DNA from: Pseudoxanthomonas dokdonensis | GTDB taxonomy: Bacteria > Pseudomonadota > Gammaproteobacteria > Xanthomonadales > Xanthomonadaceae | Assembly: GCF_001431405.1 (NCBI RefSeq) | Contig: NZ_LDJL01000004.1 | Location: 248,001-312,000, forward strand | Direction: 5' to 3' | DNA: 64,000 bases | Shown here: in pieces, positions 1-8,896 of the stretch | Numbering within the stretch: position 1 is the stretch's first letter | Layout of the letters: each line of letters begins with the position of its first letter | Notes under the pieces: generated by a model | The model's database searches: none | Seen by the model: only the letters and a program-made list of their open reading frames with translations | What the model was told of the DNA's origin: nothing | Translations under genes and position numbers: made by a program

Positions 1-2
1 CA

Positions 3-605
3 GCGCTGGCGGTCAAGGGCCAGCAGGACGGCTTCCATCCGGCCAATGTGCACCTGCGCATGGGCGCGCAGGGCATCGTCCATATCCGTCATCGCCCCGG
101 TAGCGTCTATGAACCGGAGCAGCAGCATACGCTGGACACCACCGATGCACTGGCGCGGTCGATGGAGCAACACGCCAACACCTGGGCTGGCAACCGGTCA
201 CCACATTATCTGAGTCAGGCGCCGGCCGCCGAACGCACGATCGAACACCAGCAACTGCTGCAGCAGTTGTCGGCTGCCGACCGCGAACTGTTTGATGGCT
301 ACCGTAGCCAGATGCCCGCCCATCTGGGCGATGAGGTGGTATTTAATGCGATGCTGGCTGGTCGCGAGCACGGCCGTATCCATCGACGCGAGCAACTGGG
401 ACAGGTCAGCATGCTGGGTGACGCTATCAGCATCGAAGGTACTGGCGGCTATTTGCATCCCTGGACCCGGGTCGAGATGGCCGCTCCGGTCCCGGCGATG
501 CGCGACAGCCTCGAGCACAACCAGCAGTTGAACCAGCAACAACTTCTGCAGGCCGAACAGCGCGAACTGCACCAGCAGCAGCGGCGCGGCATGCAGCTGG
601 CGTGA
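3..605 (+). CDS. C-terminal part of a probable T4SS (X-Tfe-like) effector, 5' end outside window
   Basis: The open frame runs in from the left edge and stops at TGA 603-605, so only the C-terminal 200 residues are seen. No enzymatic motif is visible. The first ~65 residues read as an ALAVKGQQDGF segment, a short beta-rich stretch and a DTTDALARSMEQ helix. This is the general layout of the XVIPCD secretion domain of Xanthomonadales T4SS effectors. The C-terminus is Gln-rich (NQQLNQQQLLQ), also typical of that class. Assignment to the family is inference by pattern. The same layout recurs in the effector at 52835-54759, which supports the reading. The gene converges on the minus-strand chemoreceptor gene. 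Confidence 0.5.
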   Translation, partial: ALAVKGQQDGFHPANVHLRMGAQGIVHIRHRPGSVYEPEQQHTLDTTDALARSMEQHANTWAGNRSPHYLSQAPAAERTIEHQQLLQQLSAADRELFDGYRSQMPAHLGDEVVFNAMLAGREHGRIHRREQLGQVSMLGDAISIEGTGGYLHPWTRVEMAAPVPAMRDSLEHNQQLNQQQLLQAEQRELHQQQRRGMQLA

Positions 606-736
606 GGTGAGCGCGTGAACTGCCCGACCGGATTGCTGGGACTCGGCCCAGGCACGGTTTGACGGCAGGGCCCGGCGCATTGCAATGAGCGCGCTGGCCT
701 GGGTTGAGCGATGCCCTGAGTTGGGACTGGAACGCC

Positions 737-761
737 AAAAAGGACGCCGCGAGCGGCGTCC
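737..761 (-). terminator. Rho-independent terminator of the chemoreceptor gene
   Basis: A perfect 9-bp stem (GGACGCCGC / GCGGCGTCC, 742-750 and 753-761) is followed on the minus strand by a run of five T (AAAAA at 737-741 on the plus strand). It lies 23 bp beyond the stop of the minus-strand MCP gene. Confidence 0.85.
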
Positions 762-783
762 CTTGACCATCAGCCGTGCTGGC

Positions 784-3066
784 TCAGAACTCCTGCCACT
801 CGCTGTCTTCGACCGCGGCTGCGGCGCTGGTGCGGCGTGCGGCTGGCTTGGCTGGACGCGGCGGGGCAGGGCGCGCCGCCGGTTTGGTCCTGGGCTGCAT
901 CAATGCAGTCACCGCTGCCGGCAATGCCAATGTGGCCGGTGCTGCCGCCGCCTCGTCGTCGGCGTGTTTTCGCAGGACGAACAGGGCCACCGTATCGGCC
1001 AGCTCGCCGGCCTGTTCTTCCATGCTGCGTGCGGCGGCGGAGGCTTCCTCGACCAGCGCGGCGTTCTGCTGGGTGGTCTCGTCCATCTGGGTGATGGTCT
1101 GGTTGACCTGCTCGATGCCGGCCGACTGCTCCTGCGAGGCGGCCGAGATTTCGGCCATGATGTCGGTCACCCGCTGCACACTGGCGACGATTTCGCCCAT
1201 CGTCTGGCCGGCCTGGTTGACCAGTGCCGAACCATCGCTGACCTTGCCGACCGAGGTTTCAATCAGGCCCTTGATTTCCTTGGCCGCGTTGGCGCTGCGC
1301 TGGGCCAGGGTGCGCACTTCGCTGGCAACCACGGCAAAGCCGCGGCCCTGTTCGCCGGCGCGGGCGGCTTCGACCGCTGCGTTCAGGGCCAGGATGTTGG
1401 TCTGGAAGGCGATGCCGTCGATGACCGAGATGATGTCGGCAATCTTGCGCGAGGACTGTTCGATGTCGCGCATGGTGGTGACGACCTGGCCGACCACCTC
1501 GCCGCCCTGCGAGGCGACCGAGGCCGCGCCGATGGCCAGCTGGTTGGCCTGGCGGGCCGATTCGGCGTTCTGGCGCACGGTGGAGGTCAGTTCCTCCATC
1601 GAGGCGGCGGTTTCTTCCAGGTTGGCGGCCTGCTGTTCGGTACGCCGCGACAGGTCGGCGTTGCCGGAGGCGATTTCGCCGGCGGCGGTGTTGATGTTGA
1701 CCGAGGCGCCCTTGATGCGGCTGACGATGTCGGTGAGCTGGGCGACGGTGGCGTTGGCATCGTCGCGCATGCGGGCGAACACGCCGTGGAACTCGCCCTG
1801 CATGCGGGCGGTCAGGTCGCCGCGGGCGATGGCCTGCAGCACCACCGAGGCTTCGGACAGGTTTTCGTCGGTGACCTCCATCAGCTGGTTGATGCCATCG
1901 ACCATGTCGCGGAATTCGTACTGGTACTGGTCGACATCGCCACGCTGGCTGAAGTCGCCATCGGCGGCGGCACTGGCCAGGCGCTTGATTTCGGTATTGA
2001 TGGCGGCCAAGTTGCGCTTGGTGGTGGCCATCGCTTCGGTGATCACCGCCTTCTCGCCCGGCAGTTGGTCCATGTCCGGTGACAGGTCGCCGATGGCGTA
2101 GCGCTTCATGATATCGACCGCACGCATCTTGACCCCGATGTGCTGGGCGACCAGGGCGTTGGTCTCGCGGACCATGCGGCCGTACTCGCCGGGGAACCGG
2201 CTGTCATCGATGCGATAGCTGATGGTGCCCCGGTCGTGCTGGACGGCCATTTCCGACAGGCCTTCGATCACGTGCTGGATCTGGGCCTGCATGCGCTGGG
2301 TGGCATCCAGCATCTGGCCCAGTTCATCCTTGCCGCAGGCGCCGGTGTTGCTGCTCAGATCGCCGACCGCCACCGCCTTGATCGCGCGCACCGCGCGCTC
2401 CAGCGGACCGGTGATGGCGCGGGTGATCAGCAGCCCCAGCACAGCGGCCAGCAGCACCGCCGCGGCCAGGCCGATCCACAGCGTGGTCACGGTGCGGTGA
2501 TAGGCGGCCTTGGACTGGGCGACCTCGCTTGCCAGATGCTTGACGTTGTATTCCGACAGTTCCTTGAGATGGTTGAACAACACCCGGCGCAGCGGCCGTG
2601 ATTCGTCACTGGAAATGGTGGCGGCGGTGGCGAAATCATCGGCGGCGACCGCGGCCTGCAGCCGCTCATGCGCCTCGAAATAATCCTTGCGGGCCTTGGC
2701 CACCTTGTCGTAGATCGCCAGCTCCTGCGGCGAGGATTCGGCCGGGATGGCGTTGTAGGCGGCTTCTTCGGCTTCGATCAGGGCGCGGGTGGCGGCCAGC
2801 CGCTTCTGGTAGTCGGCCAGCTCATCGGGCATGCCCTGTTTGGTCAGCATCGACTGCTCGTAAGTGCGGAACTCACCCAGCTGGGCGCGCATCTCGCCCA
2901 GGTGCTGGACCGCCGGCATCCAGTTTTCATTGGCGTCGGCAATCTGGTGGTTGGCCACCGACAGTCGCCACAGCGACAGCGCGCCCAGGGCCAGCGTCAG
3001 CAATACGGTGGTGGTGAATGCCAGCGCCAGTTTGCGGGCGATGGGCAGGTTATGGAACCAGTTCAT
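784..3066 (-). CDS. Methyl-accepting chemotaxis protein (chemoreceptor)
   Basis: Inner-membrane chemoreceptor of 760 residues that controls CheA. There is an N-terminal membrane segment (~12-34), a periplasmic four-helix-type sensor region, a second membrane segment (~192-213) and a HAMP domain. A long stretch of further HAMP-like linkers follows. The cytoplasmic signalling hairpin has its conserved tip near residue 580, with the [16 protein letters not shown] motif. The extreme C-terminus is EWQEF, which fits the xWxxF tether that recruits CheR/CheB in enteric high-abundance receptors. No cheR or cheB is in this window, so they would be encoded elsewhere. A weak sigma-28 site lies about 75 bp upstream. 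The ligand cannot be read from the sequence. Confidence 0.95.
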   Translation of the reverse strand: MNWFHNLPIARKLALAFTTTVLLTLALGALSLWRLSVANHQIADANENWMPAVQHLGEMRAQLGEFRTYEQSMLTKQGMPDELADYQKRLAATRALIEAEEAAYNAIPAESSPQELAIYDKVAKARKDYFEAHERLQAAVAADDFATAATISSDESRPLRRVLFNHLKELSEYNVKHLASEVAQSKAAYHRTVTTLWIGLAAAVLLAAVLGLLITRAITGPLERAVRAIKAVAVGDLSSNTGACGKDELGQMLDATQRMQAQIQHVIEGLSEMAVQHDRGTISYRIDDSRFPGEYGRMVRETNALVAQHIGVKMRAVDIMKRYAIGDLSPDMDQLPGEKAVITEAMATTKRNLAAINTEIKRLASAAADGDFSQRGDVDQYQYEFRDMVDGINQLMEVTDENLSEASVVLQAIARGDLTARMQGEFHGVFARMRDDANATVAQLTDIVSRIKGASVNINTAAGEIASGNADLSRRTEQQAANLEETAASMEELTSTVRQNAESARQANQLAIGAASVASQGGEVVGQVVTTMRDIEQSSRKIADIISVIDGIAFQTNILALNAAVEAARAGEQGRGFAVVASEVRTLAQRSANAAKEIKGLIETSVGKVSDGSALVNQAGQTMGEIVASVQRVTDIMAEISAASQEQSAGIEQVNQTITQMDETTQQNAALVEEASAAARSMEEQAGELADTVALFVLRKHADDEAAAAPATLALPAAVTALMQPRTKPAARPAPPRPAKPAARRTSAAAAVEDSEWQEF

Positions 3067-3138
3067 CTGAGTGCTCTCCGATCAAGCCTAGAACGCGGTG
3101 GCCTGCCTCGCGGGATGGGAGGTGGCTCGCTGTCCAAG

Positions 3139-3165
3139 CTAGCGGCGCGGTTGCCGCAAACTTGA
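3139..3165 (-). promoter_or_regulatory. Candidate sigma-28 (FliA) promoter of the chemoreceptor gene
   Basis: On the minus strand this reads TCAA, 15 bases, then GCCGCTAG (consensus TAAA-N15-GCCGATAA). Spacing is exact; each box has mismatches. It sits ~75 bp upstream of the MCP start. The rest of the 302-bp gap (3067-3368) shows no gene. Confidence 0.45.
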
Positions 3166-3368
3166 AAGAAAAACTTCGCGAAAGACACCATTTCCGACCA
3201 GCGGATCGCACGGCAGTGATGGCGGTCGGATTTTTGCCGCGACAGCGGAAAGCGCCGCCGGCACGCGATGGCATCCGGCAACGCTGCGGACGCCGGACAT
3301 GCACACGCGGCGATGGAGTGGGCAGTGCAGCCAGTCACGCAGCAGCCGCCGGCGATGCGCGTTTACCG

Positions 3369-4514
3369 TTAGAAATGCAGCTGGGCGCGGGCCTGCAGCA
3401 GGTTGGGATCGGCCTGCTGGCCACGGCGGCGGGCATCGACGCGGGTGTAATCGACGACGAATTTCAGGTATGCGGTGAGGTACCAGTTGACGCCGACGGT
3501 GAAGTTTTTCTCGCGGCCACCGGCAATGCCGTCGGCATCGAGATCCAGATCCGAATAGCGCGCCAGCAGTTCGACCGCGCCACTGTCACGGACTGGCTTG
3601 GGATTGCTGGTGTTGGCGCCGGCATAGGGCCGCGATTCACCGGTCAGCAGCCAGCTGCCCATCGCATACCAGCCATCGCTGGCGTAGTCGCGGAAGCCGT
3701 CCTGGCGGCGGGTGCGCTGGCGCAGGTATTCGCCCTGCAGTTGCAGCGGTCCGCGCTGCCACAACGCCTCCATGCCCTGGCGCTGGATGTTGTCGACATG
3801 CTCGATGACCCCGCTGTCGACCAGTCGCGCGGCGGTCAGGCTGAGCTCGGGCTTGGCCCGCCAGCGGGCGATGCCACTGTCCGGGGTTTCGCGCGAAGCA
3901 GACAGGCCCAGGTGCAGTACGTCGCCTTCCTGCTTGCGCGGCGTCCACACCAGCCGGGCGCCGACGGTATCGCCATCGTTGTCGGCGTCGATGTCGGACT
4001 TGAAGAAATAGCTGGCGACGGCGAGGAATTGCGGCCGTTCCAACGTCCAGTCGACACCGACCCGGCGATTCTCGAAGAAAGCCTGGGTGACGGTGGAGAA
4101 TTCCATGAACGGGATGCTGCGCGACGCGGTGTTGCCTTCCAGCCCGACCGTGGTTTTCATCTGGCCGATGCGGACGCGACCCAGGTCGCGTCCGAACATC
4201 GCCCTGGTCTCGATGCGCGCGCCGACGTCCAGCCAGCTGTCGGAATTGAAGTCGTAGGTCGCGGCCAGATCCAGCACGCCTGGACGGCTGTAGCGCACGC
4301 CCAGTTCGCTGCGACGCCAGTCGTCGTTGTCCTGCAGCGGCGCGCCGGCGGGATAGCCGTGGCCGTCGACGCGGTTGAAGTCATAGGCGGCGGCGCCCAT
4401 CAGCGACAGGCTGCTGCCATCGTCGAAGCTGGCCTTGGGTGGCCACAGGCTGTCGGCCCGGGCATCGACGGCCAGCGCCAGCAGCAGGGCGGCATGCAAC
4501 AAGCGGTATTTCAT
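3369..4514 (-). CDS. OprP/OprO-like outer-membrane porin
   Basis: Outer-membrane beta-barrel of 381 residues. The chosen ATG begins MKYRLLHAALLLALAVDARA, a clear signal peptide; the open frame continues upstream without one. Alternating hydrophobic strands and a final aromatic residue (AQLHF) fit a BamA-assembled barrel. The text resembles the phosphate-selective porin OprP/OprO family, for example the GGREKNFTVGVNWYL and KFVVDYTRV strands near the end. Substrate specificity, phosphate or otherwise, is not shown. It lies between cheA2 and the MCP with a 100-bp gap to cheA2, and a link to chemotaxis is not evident beyond position. Confidence 0.8.
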   Translation of the reverse strand: MKYRLLHAALLLALAVDARADSLWPPKASFDDGSSLSLMGAAAYDFNRVDGHGYPAGAPLQDNDDWRRSELGVRYSRPGVLDLAATYDFNSDSWLDVGARIETRAMFGRDLGRVRIGQMKTTVGLEGNTASRSIPFMEFSTVTQAFFENRRVGVDWTLERPQFLAVASYFFKSDIDADNDGDTVGARLVWTPRKQEGDVLHLGLSASRETPDSGIARWRAKPELSLTAARLVDSGVIEHVDNIQRQGMEALWQRGPLQLQGEYLRQRTRRQDGFRDYASDGWYAMGSWLLTGESRPYAGANTSNPKPVRDSGAVELLARYSDLDLDADGIAGGREKNFTVGVNWYLTAYLKFVVDYTRVDARRRGQQADPNLLQARAQLHF

Positions 4515-4614
4515 TTTTATTGACCTGCTAAAAGCCGGCACAGCGCGACATTCGCCACTGTGGACAGCAAAGGGAAACAAGGGACGCCCGCCAAAGCGGC
4601 TGGCATGCACGCTA

Positions 4615-6597
4615 TCAGGCCGCCTGTGGCTGCCGCAACGAACGCACCAGGCTGCCGACGTCGACAATCAACGCCACCCGGCCATCACCGAGGATGGTGG
4701 CACCGGAAATGCCGGGGATGCGCCGGTAATTGTTTTCGATGTTCTTGACCACCACCTGCTGCTGGCCGAGCAGCTCATCCACTTCCAGTGCGATCTTCTG
4801 GCCATCGGCCTCCACCACCACGACCAGCGTCTCGCCATCACTGCGAGCGCCGTAGCGGTAGCGCTCGGTCAGCGACAGCAGTGGGATGTATTCGCCACGC
4901 ACCCGCAGCACGCGACCTTCGCCGCCCATGGTGCGGATGTCCTCGGCTTGCGGCTGCAGTGCTTCCAGCACGTAGGTCAACGGCAGGATCAGGGTTTCCT
5001 CGCCGGTGGCCACGGTCATGCCATCGAGGATGGCCAGCGTCAGCGGCAGCCGGATCACTACGCGGGTGCCCTTGCCGAGCGTGCTTTCCAACTGCACTTC
5101 ACCGCCCAGCGCCTGGATGTTGCGACGGACCACATCCATGCCAACGCCACGGCCGGACAGGTCGGTGACCGCCTCGGCAGTCGAAAAACCGGGCTGGAAA
5201 ATCAGATCCCAGACCTGCGCGTCGCTCGGGTTTTCCGGCACCGGCAGTCCACGTTCGCTGGCCTTGGCCAGGATCCGCTGGCGATCCAGGCCGCGACCGT
5301 CGTCGCTGACTTCGATGACGATGTGGCCACCCTGGTGCGAGGCCGCCAGGGTGATGGTGCCGGCCGCGTCCTTGCCCTGCGCGGTGCGCGCCTCGGGCAT
5401 TTCCAGACCGTGGTCGATGGCGTTGCGGACCAGGTGCACCAGCGGGTCGGCGACGCGTTCAATCAGGCCCTTGTCCAGTTCGGTGCCTTCGCCGACGGTG
5501 CGCAGGCGTACCTGTTTGCCGAGCCGCGCCGACAGATCCCGGACCAGTCGCGGGAAGCGGCGGAACACCGCATCGACCGGCAACATGCGCACGCCGATCA
5601 CTGCTTCCTGCAGATCGCGGGTATTGCGTTCCAGCAGGTCCAGGCCGGCCAGCAGGCGTTCGCAGCTGCGCTCGTCCAGTCCGTGCGATACCTGCTTCAA
5701 CATCGCCTGGGTAATCACCAGCTCGCCGACCAGGTTGATCAGACCGTCGATCTTGTCGACCCCGACCCGGATCGAGGTTTCCGCGGCGGTTTCGTTGCCG
5801 GTTGCCGCGGCCTCCACCGCAGCCGGTGCCGCCTGGGCGGTGGCCTGCATGATCGCCGCGGGCGCCGGTGCGGTTGGCAGGATCGGCTGGATATCCAGTT
5901 CGCAATCGTCCTCGACCCAGGCAAAGGCTTCGTCCAGCGACTCGCGCTTGACCGGCCCCAACAGGCCCAGGTCCCAGGCCAGGTAGGCCTGCAACGGGTC
6001 CATGCTGGCGAAGGCGGGCAGGCGATCGAAGCGGCAATCGACCTGCAGCGGCGCCAGGTGTTCCAGTTCGCGCAGGATCCGCAGCGGGTCGTTGCCACTC
6101 ATGAACAACGATGGCTGCGGAGTAAAGCCGATGCGCCAGCCTTGTGGTTCGGTGGCCGCGCCAGCGCTGCTTTCGCTGCCAGGCGCGCTGGTTTCGCTGC
6201 CGCCGGCGTGTCCATGCATGACCGCGTGCAGGCGCTGGTGGATGGCCTGCACCTGGGCAGCATCGGCAGCCTGGCCGGTTTCCAGTTCGGCCAGCAGCAT
6301 CCGCAACACGTCGACCGAGGCCAGCAATGCATCGACCGCCGCCGCATCGACCGCGCGCTTGCCGGCGCGCACTTCATCGAGCAGGGTTTCCAGCACGTGG
6401 GTCAGCCCGGCCATCGCCTCGAAACCGAAGGTGGCGGCGCCACCCTTGATCGAATGCGCGGCCCGGAAGATCGAATTGATCAGTTCACCATCGCGGTTGC
6501 CCTGTTCCAGCGACAGCAGACCGGCTTCCATCGATTCCAGGCCTTCGCGGCTTTCCTCGAAAAAGGTGGCGTGGAAGCGTTGCATGTCCATGTTCAT
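4615..6597 (-). CDS. CheA-type chemotaxis histidine kinase (second copy)
   Basis: Cytoplasmic histidine kinase of 660 residues. An HPt (P1) domain carries the phospho-acceptor His48 in AAHSIKGGAATFGF. A variable linker is followed by the P3 dimerisation segment (DKIDGLINLVGELV) and the HATPase core with RNAIDHGLE, DDGRGLD and SGRGVGMDVV boxes. A C-terminal CheW-like P5 domain ends the protein. MNMDM at 6597 was chosen because the P1 domain starts there; the open frame extends further but without family similarity. It is the last gene of STAS-receiver-cheA2, 46 bp after the receiver gene. The window has another complete CheA (10820-12697), so this one probably serves a separate or accessory pathway. 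Confidence 0.93.
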   Translation of the reverse strand: MNMDMQRFHATFFEESREGLESMEAGLLSLEQGNRDGELINSIFRAAHSIKGGAATFGFEAMAGLTHVLETLLDEVRAGKRAVDAAAVDALLASVDVLRMLLAELETGQAADAAQVQAIHQRLHAVMHGHAGGSETSAPGSESSAGAATEPQGWRIGFTPQPSLFMSGNDPLRILRELEHLAPLQVDCRFDRLPAFASMDPLQAYLAWDLGLLGPVKRESLDEAFAWVEDDCELDIQPILPTAPAPAAIMQATAQAAPAAVEAAATGNETAAETSIRVGVDKIDGLINLVGELVITQAMLKQVSHGLDERSCERLLAGLDLLERNTRDLQEAVIGVRMLPVDAVFRRFPRLVRDLSARLGKQVRLRTVGEGTELDKGLIERVADPLVHLVRNAIDHGLEMPEARTAQGKDAAGTITLAASHQGGHIVIEVSDDGRGLDRQRILAKASERGLPVPENPSDAQVWDLIFQPGFSTAEAVTDLSGRGVGMDVVRRNIQALGGEVQLESTLGKGTRVVIRLPLTLAILDGMTVATGEETLILPLTYVLEALQPQAEDIRTMGGEGRVLRVRGEYIPLLSLTERYRYGARSDGETLVVVVEADGQKIALEVDELLGQQQVVVKNIENNYRRIPGISGATILGDGRVALIVDVGSLVRSLRQPQAA

Positions 6598-6643
6598 TGG
6601 CGCGGCACCGTGGGTCGAATGGGCGTGTGTGCGGAGAAGGAAA

Positions 6644-7009
6644 TCAGCCGAGGACTTTCTGGATGGTCGCGACCAGCTGTTCCGGGTTGAACGGCTTGAC
6701 CAGCCAGCCGGTGGCACCGGCGGCCTTGCCTTCGGACTTCTTGTCGGCGGCCGACTCGGTGGTCAGCATCAGCATCGGCGTGAACTTGTAGTCGGGCAGG
6801 CCGCGCAGGTGGCGGATCAGGGTGATGCCGTCCATGTTGGGCATGTTGACGTCGGTGACCACGGCGTTGAATTTCTGGCCCTGGGCGCGCCCCAGCGCGA
6901 CCTGTCCGTCTTCGGCCTCGTCCACCGCATAGCCGGCCGATGTCAGGGCAAAGGCGACCATCTGTCGCATCGATGCCGAATCGTCCACCACCAGAATACG
7001 AGCGCTCAT
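6644..7009 (-). CDS. CheY-like single-domain response regulator
   Basis: Receiver domain only, 121 residues, with the acidic pair in ILVVDDSASMRQM, the phospho-acceptor Asp in VVTDVNMPNMDG, the conserved T/S in MLTTES and the Lys in WLVKPFNPEQ. It resembles the CheY-like proteins paired with auxiliary CheA kinases rather than motor CheY, which is the copy at 13365. ATG overlaps the stop of the STAS gene (ATGA), and cheA2 follows, so the three are probably co-translated. The likely phosphodonor is the adjacent CheA2. Confidence 0.92.
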   Translation of the reverse strand: MSARILVVDDSASMRQMVAFALTSAGYAVDEAEDGQVALGRAQGQKFNAVVTDVNMPNMDGITLIRHLRGLPDYKFTPMLMLTTESAADKKSEGKAAGATGWLVKPFNPEQLVATIQKVLG

Positions 7010-7314
7010 GCAGGGTTCTCCATTGGATGTGTGTTGTTGTTGTCGTTGGCCAGTCCCAGCGACTGGCCCAGGCCGAGCAGGCGCACGGCGTCCAGGAACG
7101 AGGCACTGGTGGCGGAGAACCCGGTGTCGCGGCCGGCGCCGCTGCGCTCGCGCACGAACGTGCACAGCACCTGCAGGCTGGCGGTATGCACGCGCTGCAC
7201 GCTGCCGGCGTCTAGCAGCAGCGGCTCGGCCTGCTCCAGGCGGGCGGCCAGTTGTTGCTTGAGGTCGGTGGCGGTCTCGATGCCGAGATCGGCCGCCAAT
7301 GGCAATGCACTCAT
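7006..7314 (-). CDS. STAS-domain protein (anti-sigma-factor-antagonist type)
   Basis: Small cytoplasmic protein of 102 residues with a STAS fold pattern: beta strand LPLAADLGIETA, then LLLDAGSVQRVHTASLQVL. The position that is phosphorylated in SpoIIAA-like proteins is occupied by the TAS triplet. The longer open frame upstream has no similarity; the chosen ATG at 7314 begins the domain directly. It heads STAS-receiver-cheA2 and overlaps the receiver gene by 4 bp. Its partner kinase or phosphatase is not visible. Such STAS proteins are recurrent parts of chemotaxis-like clusters. Confidence 0.8.
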   Translation of the reverse strand: MSALPLAADLGIETATDLKQQLAARLEQAEPLLLDAGSVQRVHTASLQVLCTFVRERSGAGRDTGFSATSASFLDAVRLLGLGQSLGLANDNNNTHPMENPA

Positions 7315-7341
7315 GGTGTCTCCGAAGGTCGGTTCGAGGTC

Positions 7342-7368
7342 ATATCGGCCGTATCGGCCAGGACTTGA
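7342..7368 (-). promoter_or_regulatory. Candidate sigma-28 promoter of the STAS-receiver-cheA2 operon
   Basis: The minus strand reads TCAA-N15-GCCGATAT, 28 bp upstream of the STAS start and inside the 65-bp gap after parP. The -10 box is near-perfect and the -35 box has one mismatch. Confidence 0.5.
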
Positions 7369-7379
7369 GGCCGGCCTGC

Positions 7380-8117
7380 TCAGGCCAGCAGTTGCGAGGC
7401 ATCCAGCAGGATCACCGTCTGCCTGCCGAGGCGGGCGACGCCACGGAACAGGTGGTTGCTGATCCGGCAGATGCGCGCGTGATCGGGCGGTTCGATGCTG
7501 GCGGCGGCGATGTTGGCGACATCCTCGACCGCGCTGACCTGCAGGCCCAGCACTTCGCCGTTCTCCTCCAGCACCACGATTCGCGAATGACTGTCGACGC
7601 TGACCGCGGCGCGGTCCAGGAACAGGCCCATGTCGATCACCGGTACTACCTGTCCACGCAGGTTCATCACCCCGAGCAGATGCCGCGGGCCGCCGCGCAA
7701 CGGCAGCAGCGTCGAGGGCAATACCACTTCCTGCACTTTCAGCAGTTCCAGCGCGTACTGCTGCTGGTCGCAACGCATCCGCAGCCAGCGCGTGGTCGGT
7801 TCGGCCAACGGCCGGAAATGCGCCGAAGCGGCTTCGCCCGGTTGCGGCAACAGCCGCGGCGACAACGCGGCCAGCGCCGGCATCTGTCCGGCCAACAGCG
7901 TGCGCGCGGGCAACGCTGCCGGTGGCAGCGGCAGCGGCGCAACGTCGGCGATGGCTGGCGAAACCGGCGGCGCGGATGCAGGCGTCACTTCGGTGATGAC
8001 AGCCCGCTCGGCGTGGGCTGCCGCCGGCGGCGACGGCGCAGCGGCGGGCGCGGTCGCCGCGGCCGCATCGCCGCTCAGCAGTGCATCCAGATAGTCATCC
8101 AGCACCATCGCGTTCAT
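7380..8117 (-). CDS. parP: ParP-like CheW-domain protein (polar array protein)
   Basis: 245 residues: an N-terminal ~105-residue Ala/Pro-rich disordered stretch, then a CheW-like domain (from about LRMRCDQQQYALELLKVQEV to the end, with GVMNLRGQVVPVIDM). Length and order match ParP, which couples CheA/chemoreceptor arrays to the polar ATPase ParC in Vibrio and Pseudomonas, rather than a ~160-residue CheW. The start ATG overlaps the stop of the ParA-type ATPase gene (ATGA), as expected for a parC-parP pair. The assignment rests on architecture and context. No free-standing CheW gene is present in the window. Confidence 0.8.
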   Translation of the reverse strand: MNAMVLDDYLDALLSGDAAAATAPAAAPSPPAAAHAERAVITEVTPASAPPVSPAIADVAPLPLPPAALPARTLLAGQMPALAALSPRLLPQPGEAASAHFRPLAEPTTRWLRMRCDQQQYALELLKVQEVVLPSTLLPLRGGPRHLLGVMNLRGQVVPVIDMGLFLDRAAVSVDSHSRIVVLEENGEVLGLQVSAVEDVANIAAASIEPPDHARICRISNHLFRGVARLGRQTVILLDASQLLA

Positions 8118-8896
8118 GCGGCCTGTTCCTGCAGTCCGGCGTGGCGGTTGAGCAGCCAGTCCAGTGCCCGCCGATAGGCCGACAGGGCACGACCGGGATA
8201 GGCGTTGGGCAGGCTCGATTCGGTCAGTACCTGGATCCGGCACAGGCGGGTGTCATTGGGAATGGCATCGTCCCAGACCCGTTCGCCATGGGCATCCTGC
8301 ATCGCCTTCAGGGTTTCGTTGCCGGTGCGGGTACGGCGGTCATGCAGGGTCGGCAGCACCGACACCAGCAGCTCGCGCTGGCGTGAGCGTTCGATCATCG
8401 CCGCGGTCCGCAACATGCCGTTGAGGCCGTGCAGCGCGAGGGGTTCGGTCTGGGTAGGGATGACCAGATGATCGGCCGCGGCCAATGCATTGACCATCAA
8501 CAGGCCCAGCGTCGGTGCACAGTCGAACAACACGTGGTCATACGCATGGCCTCCGCGTGCCAGCGCGTTGGACAGGGCAAGGCCCAGTCCCGGCTGGGTC
8601 GCGCTGCGCCGTTCGAGCGTGGCCAGCGCGGTCTGCGCCGGCAGATAGGCCAGGTGTTCGATGTCGCTGCTGCGTGCCAACTGCTGCAGCTCACTGTCGG
8701 GGCGGTCGAACAGATCCAGCACCCCGGCCGGCGCCGGCTCGGCGGGCAGACCGAAGGCACGCGTCAGCGATGCGTGCGGATCCAGATCCACCAGCAGCAC
8801 GCGTGCGCCACGGATCGCAAGCGCGCGACCCAGTGCGAGCGTGGTGGTGGTCTTGCCGACCCCACCTTTTTGATTGGCGATGGCCCAGACGCGCAT
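8114..8896 (-). CDS. parC: ParA-family ATPase of the chemotaxis/motility cluster (ParC-like)
   Basis: ParA/MinD-type Walker ATPase of 260 residues with the deviant Walker A KGGVGKTTTT at residues ~10-19, the Walker A' DLDPHAS and Walker B VLFDCAPTLG. Neighbours are motD upstream (1-base overlap of ATG and TGA) and parP downstream. In Vibrio and Pseudomonas the ParA-like protein at this position places chemosensory arrays at the old pole. The role here is inferred from that synteny. No ParB or parS was seen, which argues against plasmid or chromosome partitioning. Confidence 0.87.
   Translation of the reverse strand: MRVWAIANQKGGVGKTTTTLALGRALAIRGARVLLVDLDPHASLTRAFGLPAEPAPAGVLDLFDRPDSELQQLARSSDIEHLAYLPAQTALATLERRSATQPGLGLALSNALARGGHAYDHVLFDCAPTLGLLMVNALAAADHLVIPTQTEPLALHGLNGMLRTAAMIERSRQRELLVSVLPTLHDRRTRTGNETLKAMQDAHGERVWDDAIPNDTRLCRIQVLTESSLPNAYPGRALSAYRRALDWLLNRHAGLQEQAA

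Noticed and set aside
685-6690. Long plus-strand open frames (such as 685-2082, 3018-4523, 4435-6690) opposite the MCP, porin and cheA2 genes
   Set aside because: Their text is Gly/His/Arg-rich mirror coding typical of GC-rich antisense frames, with no domains; the minus-strand genes are unambiguous.
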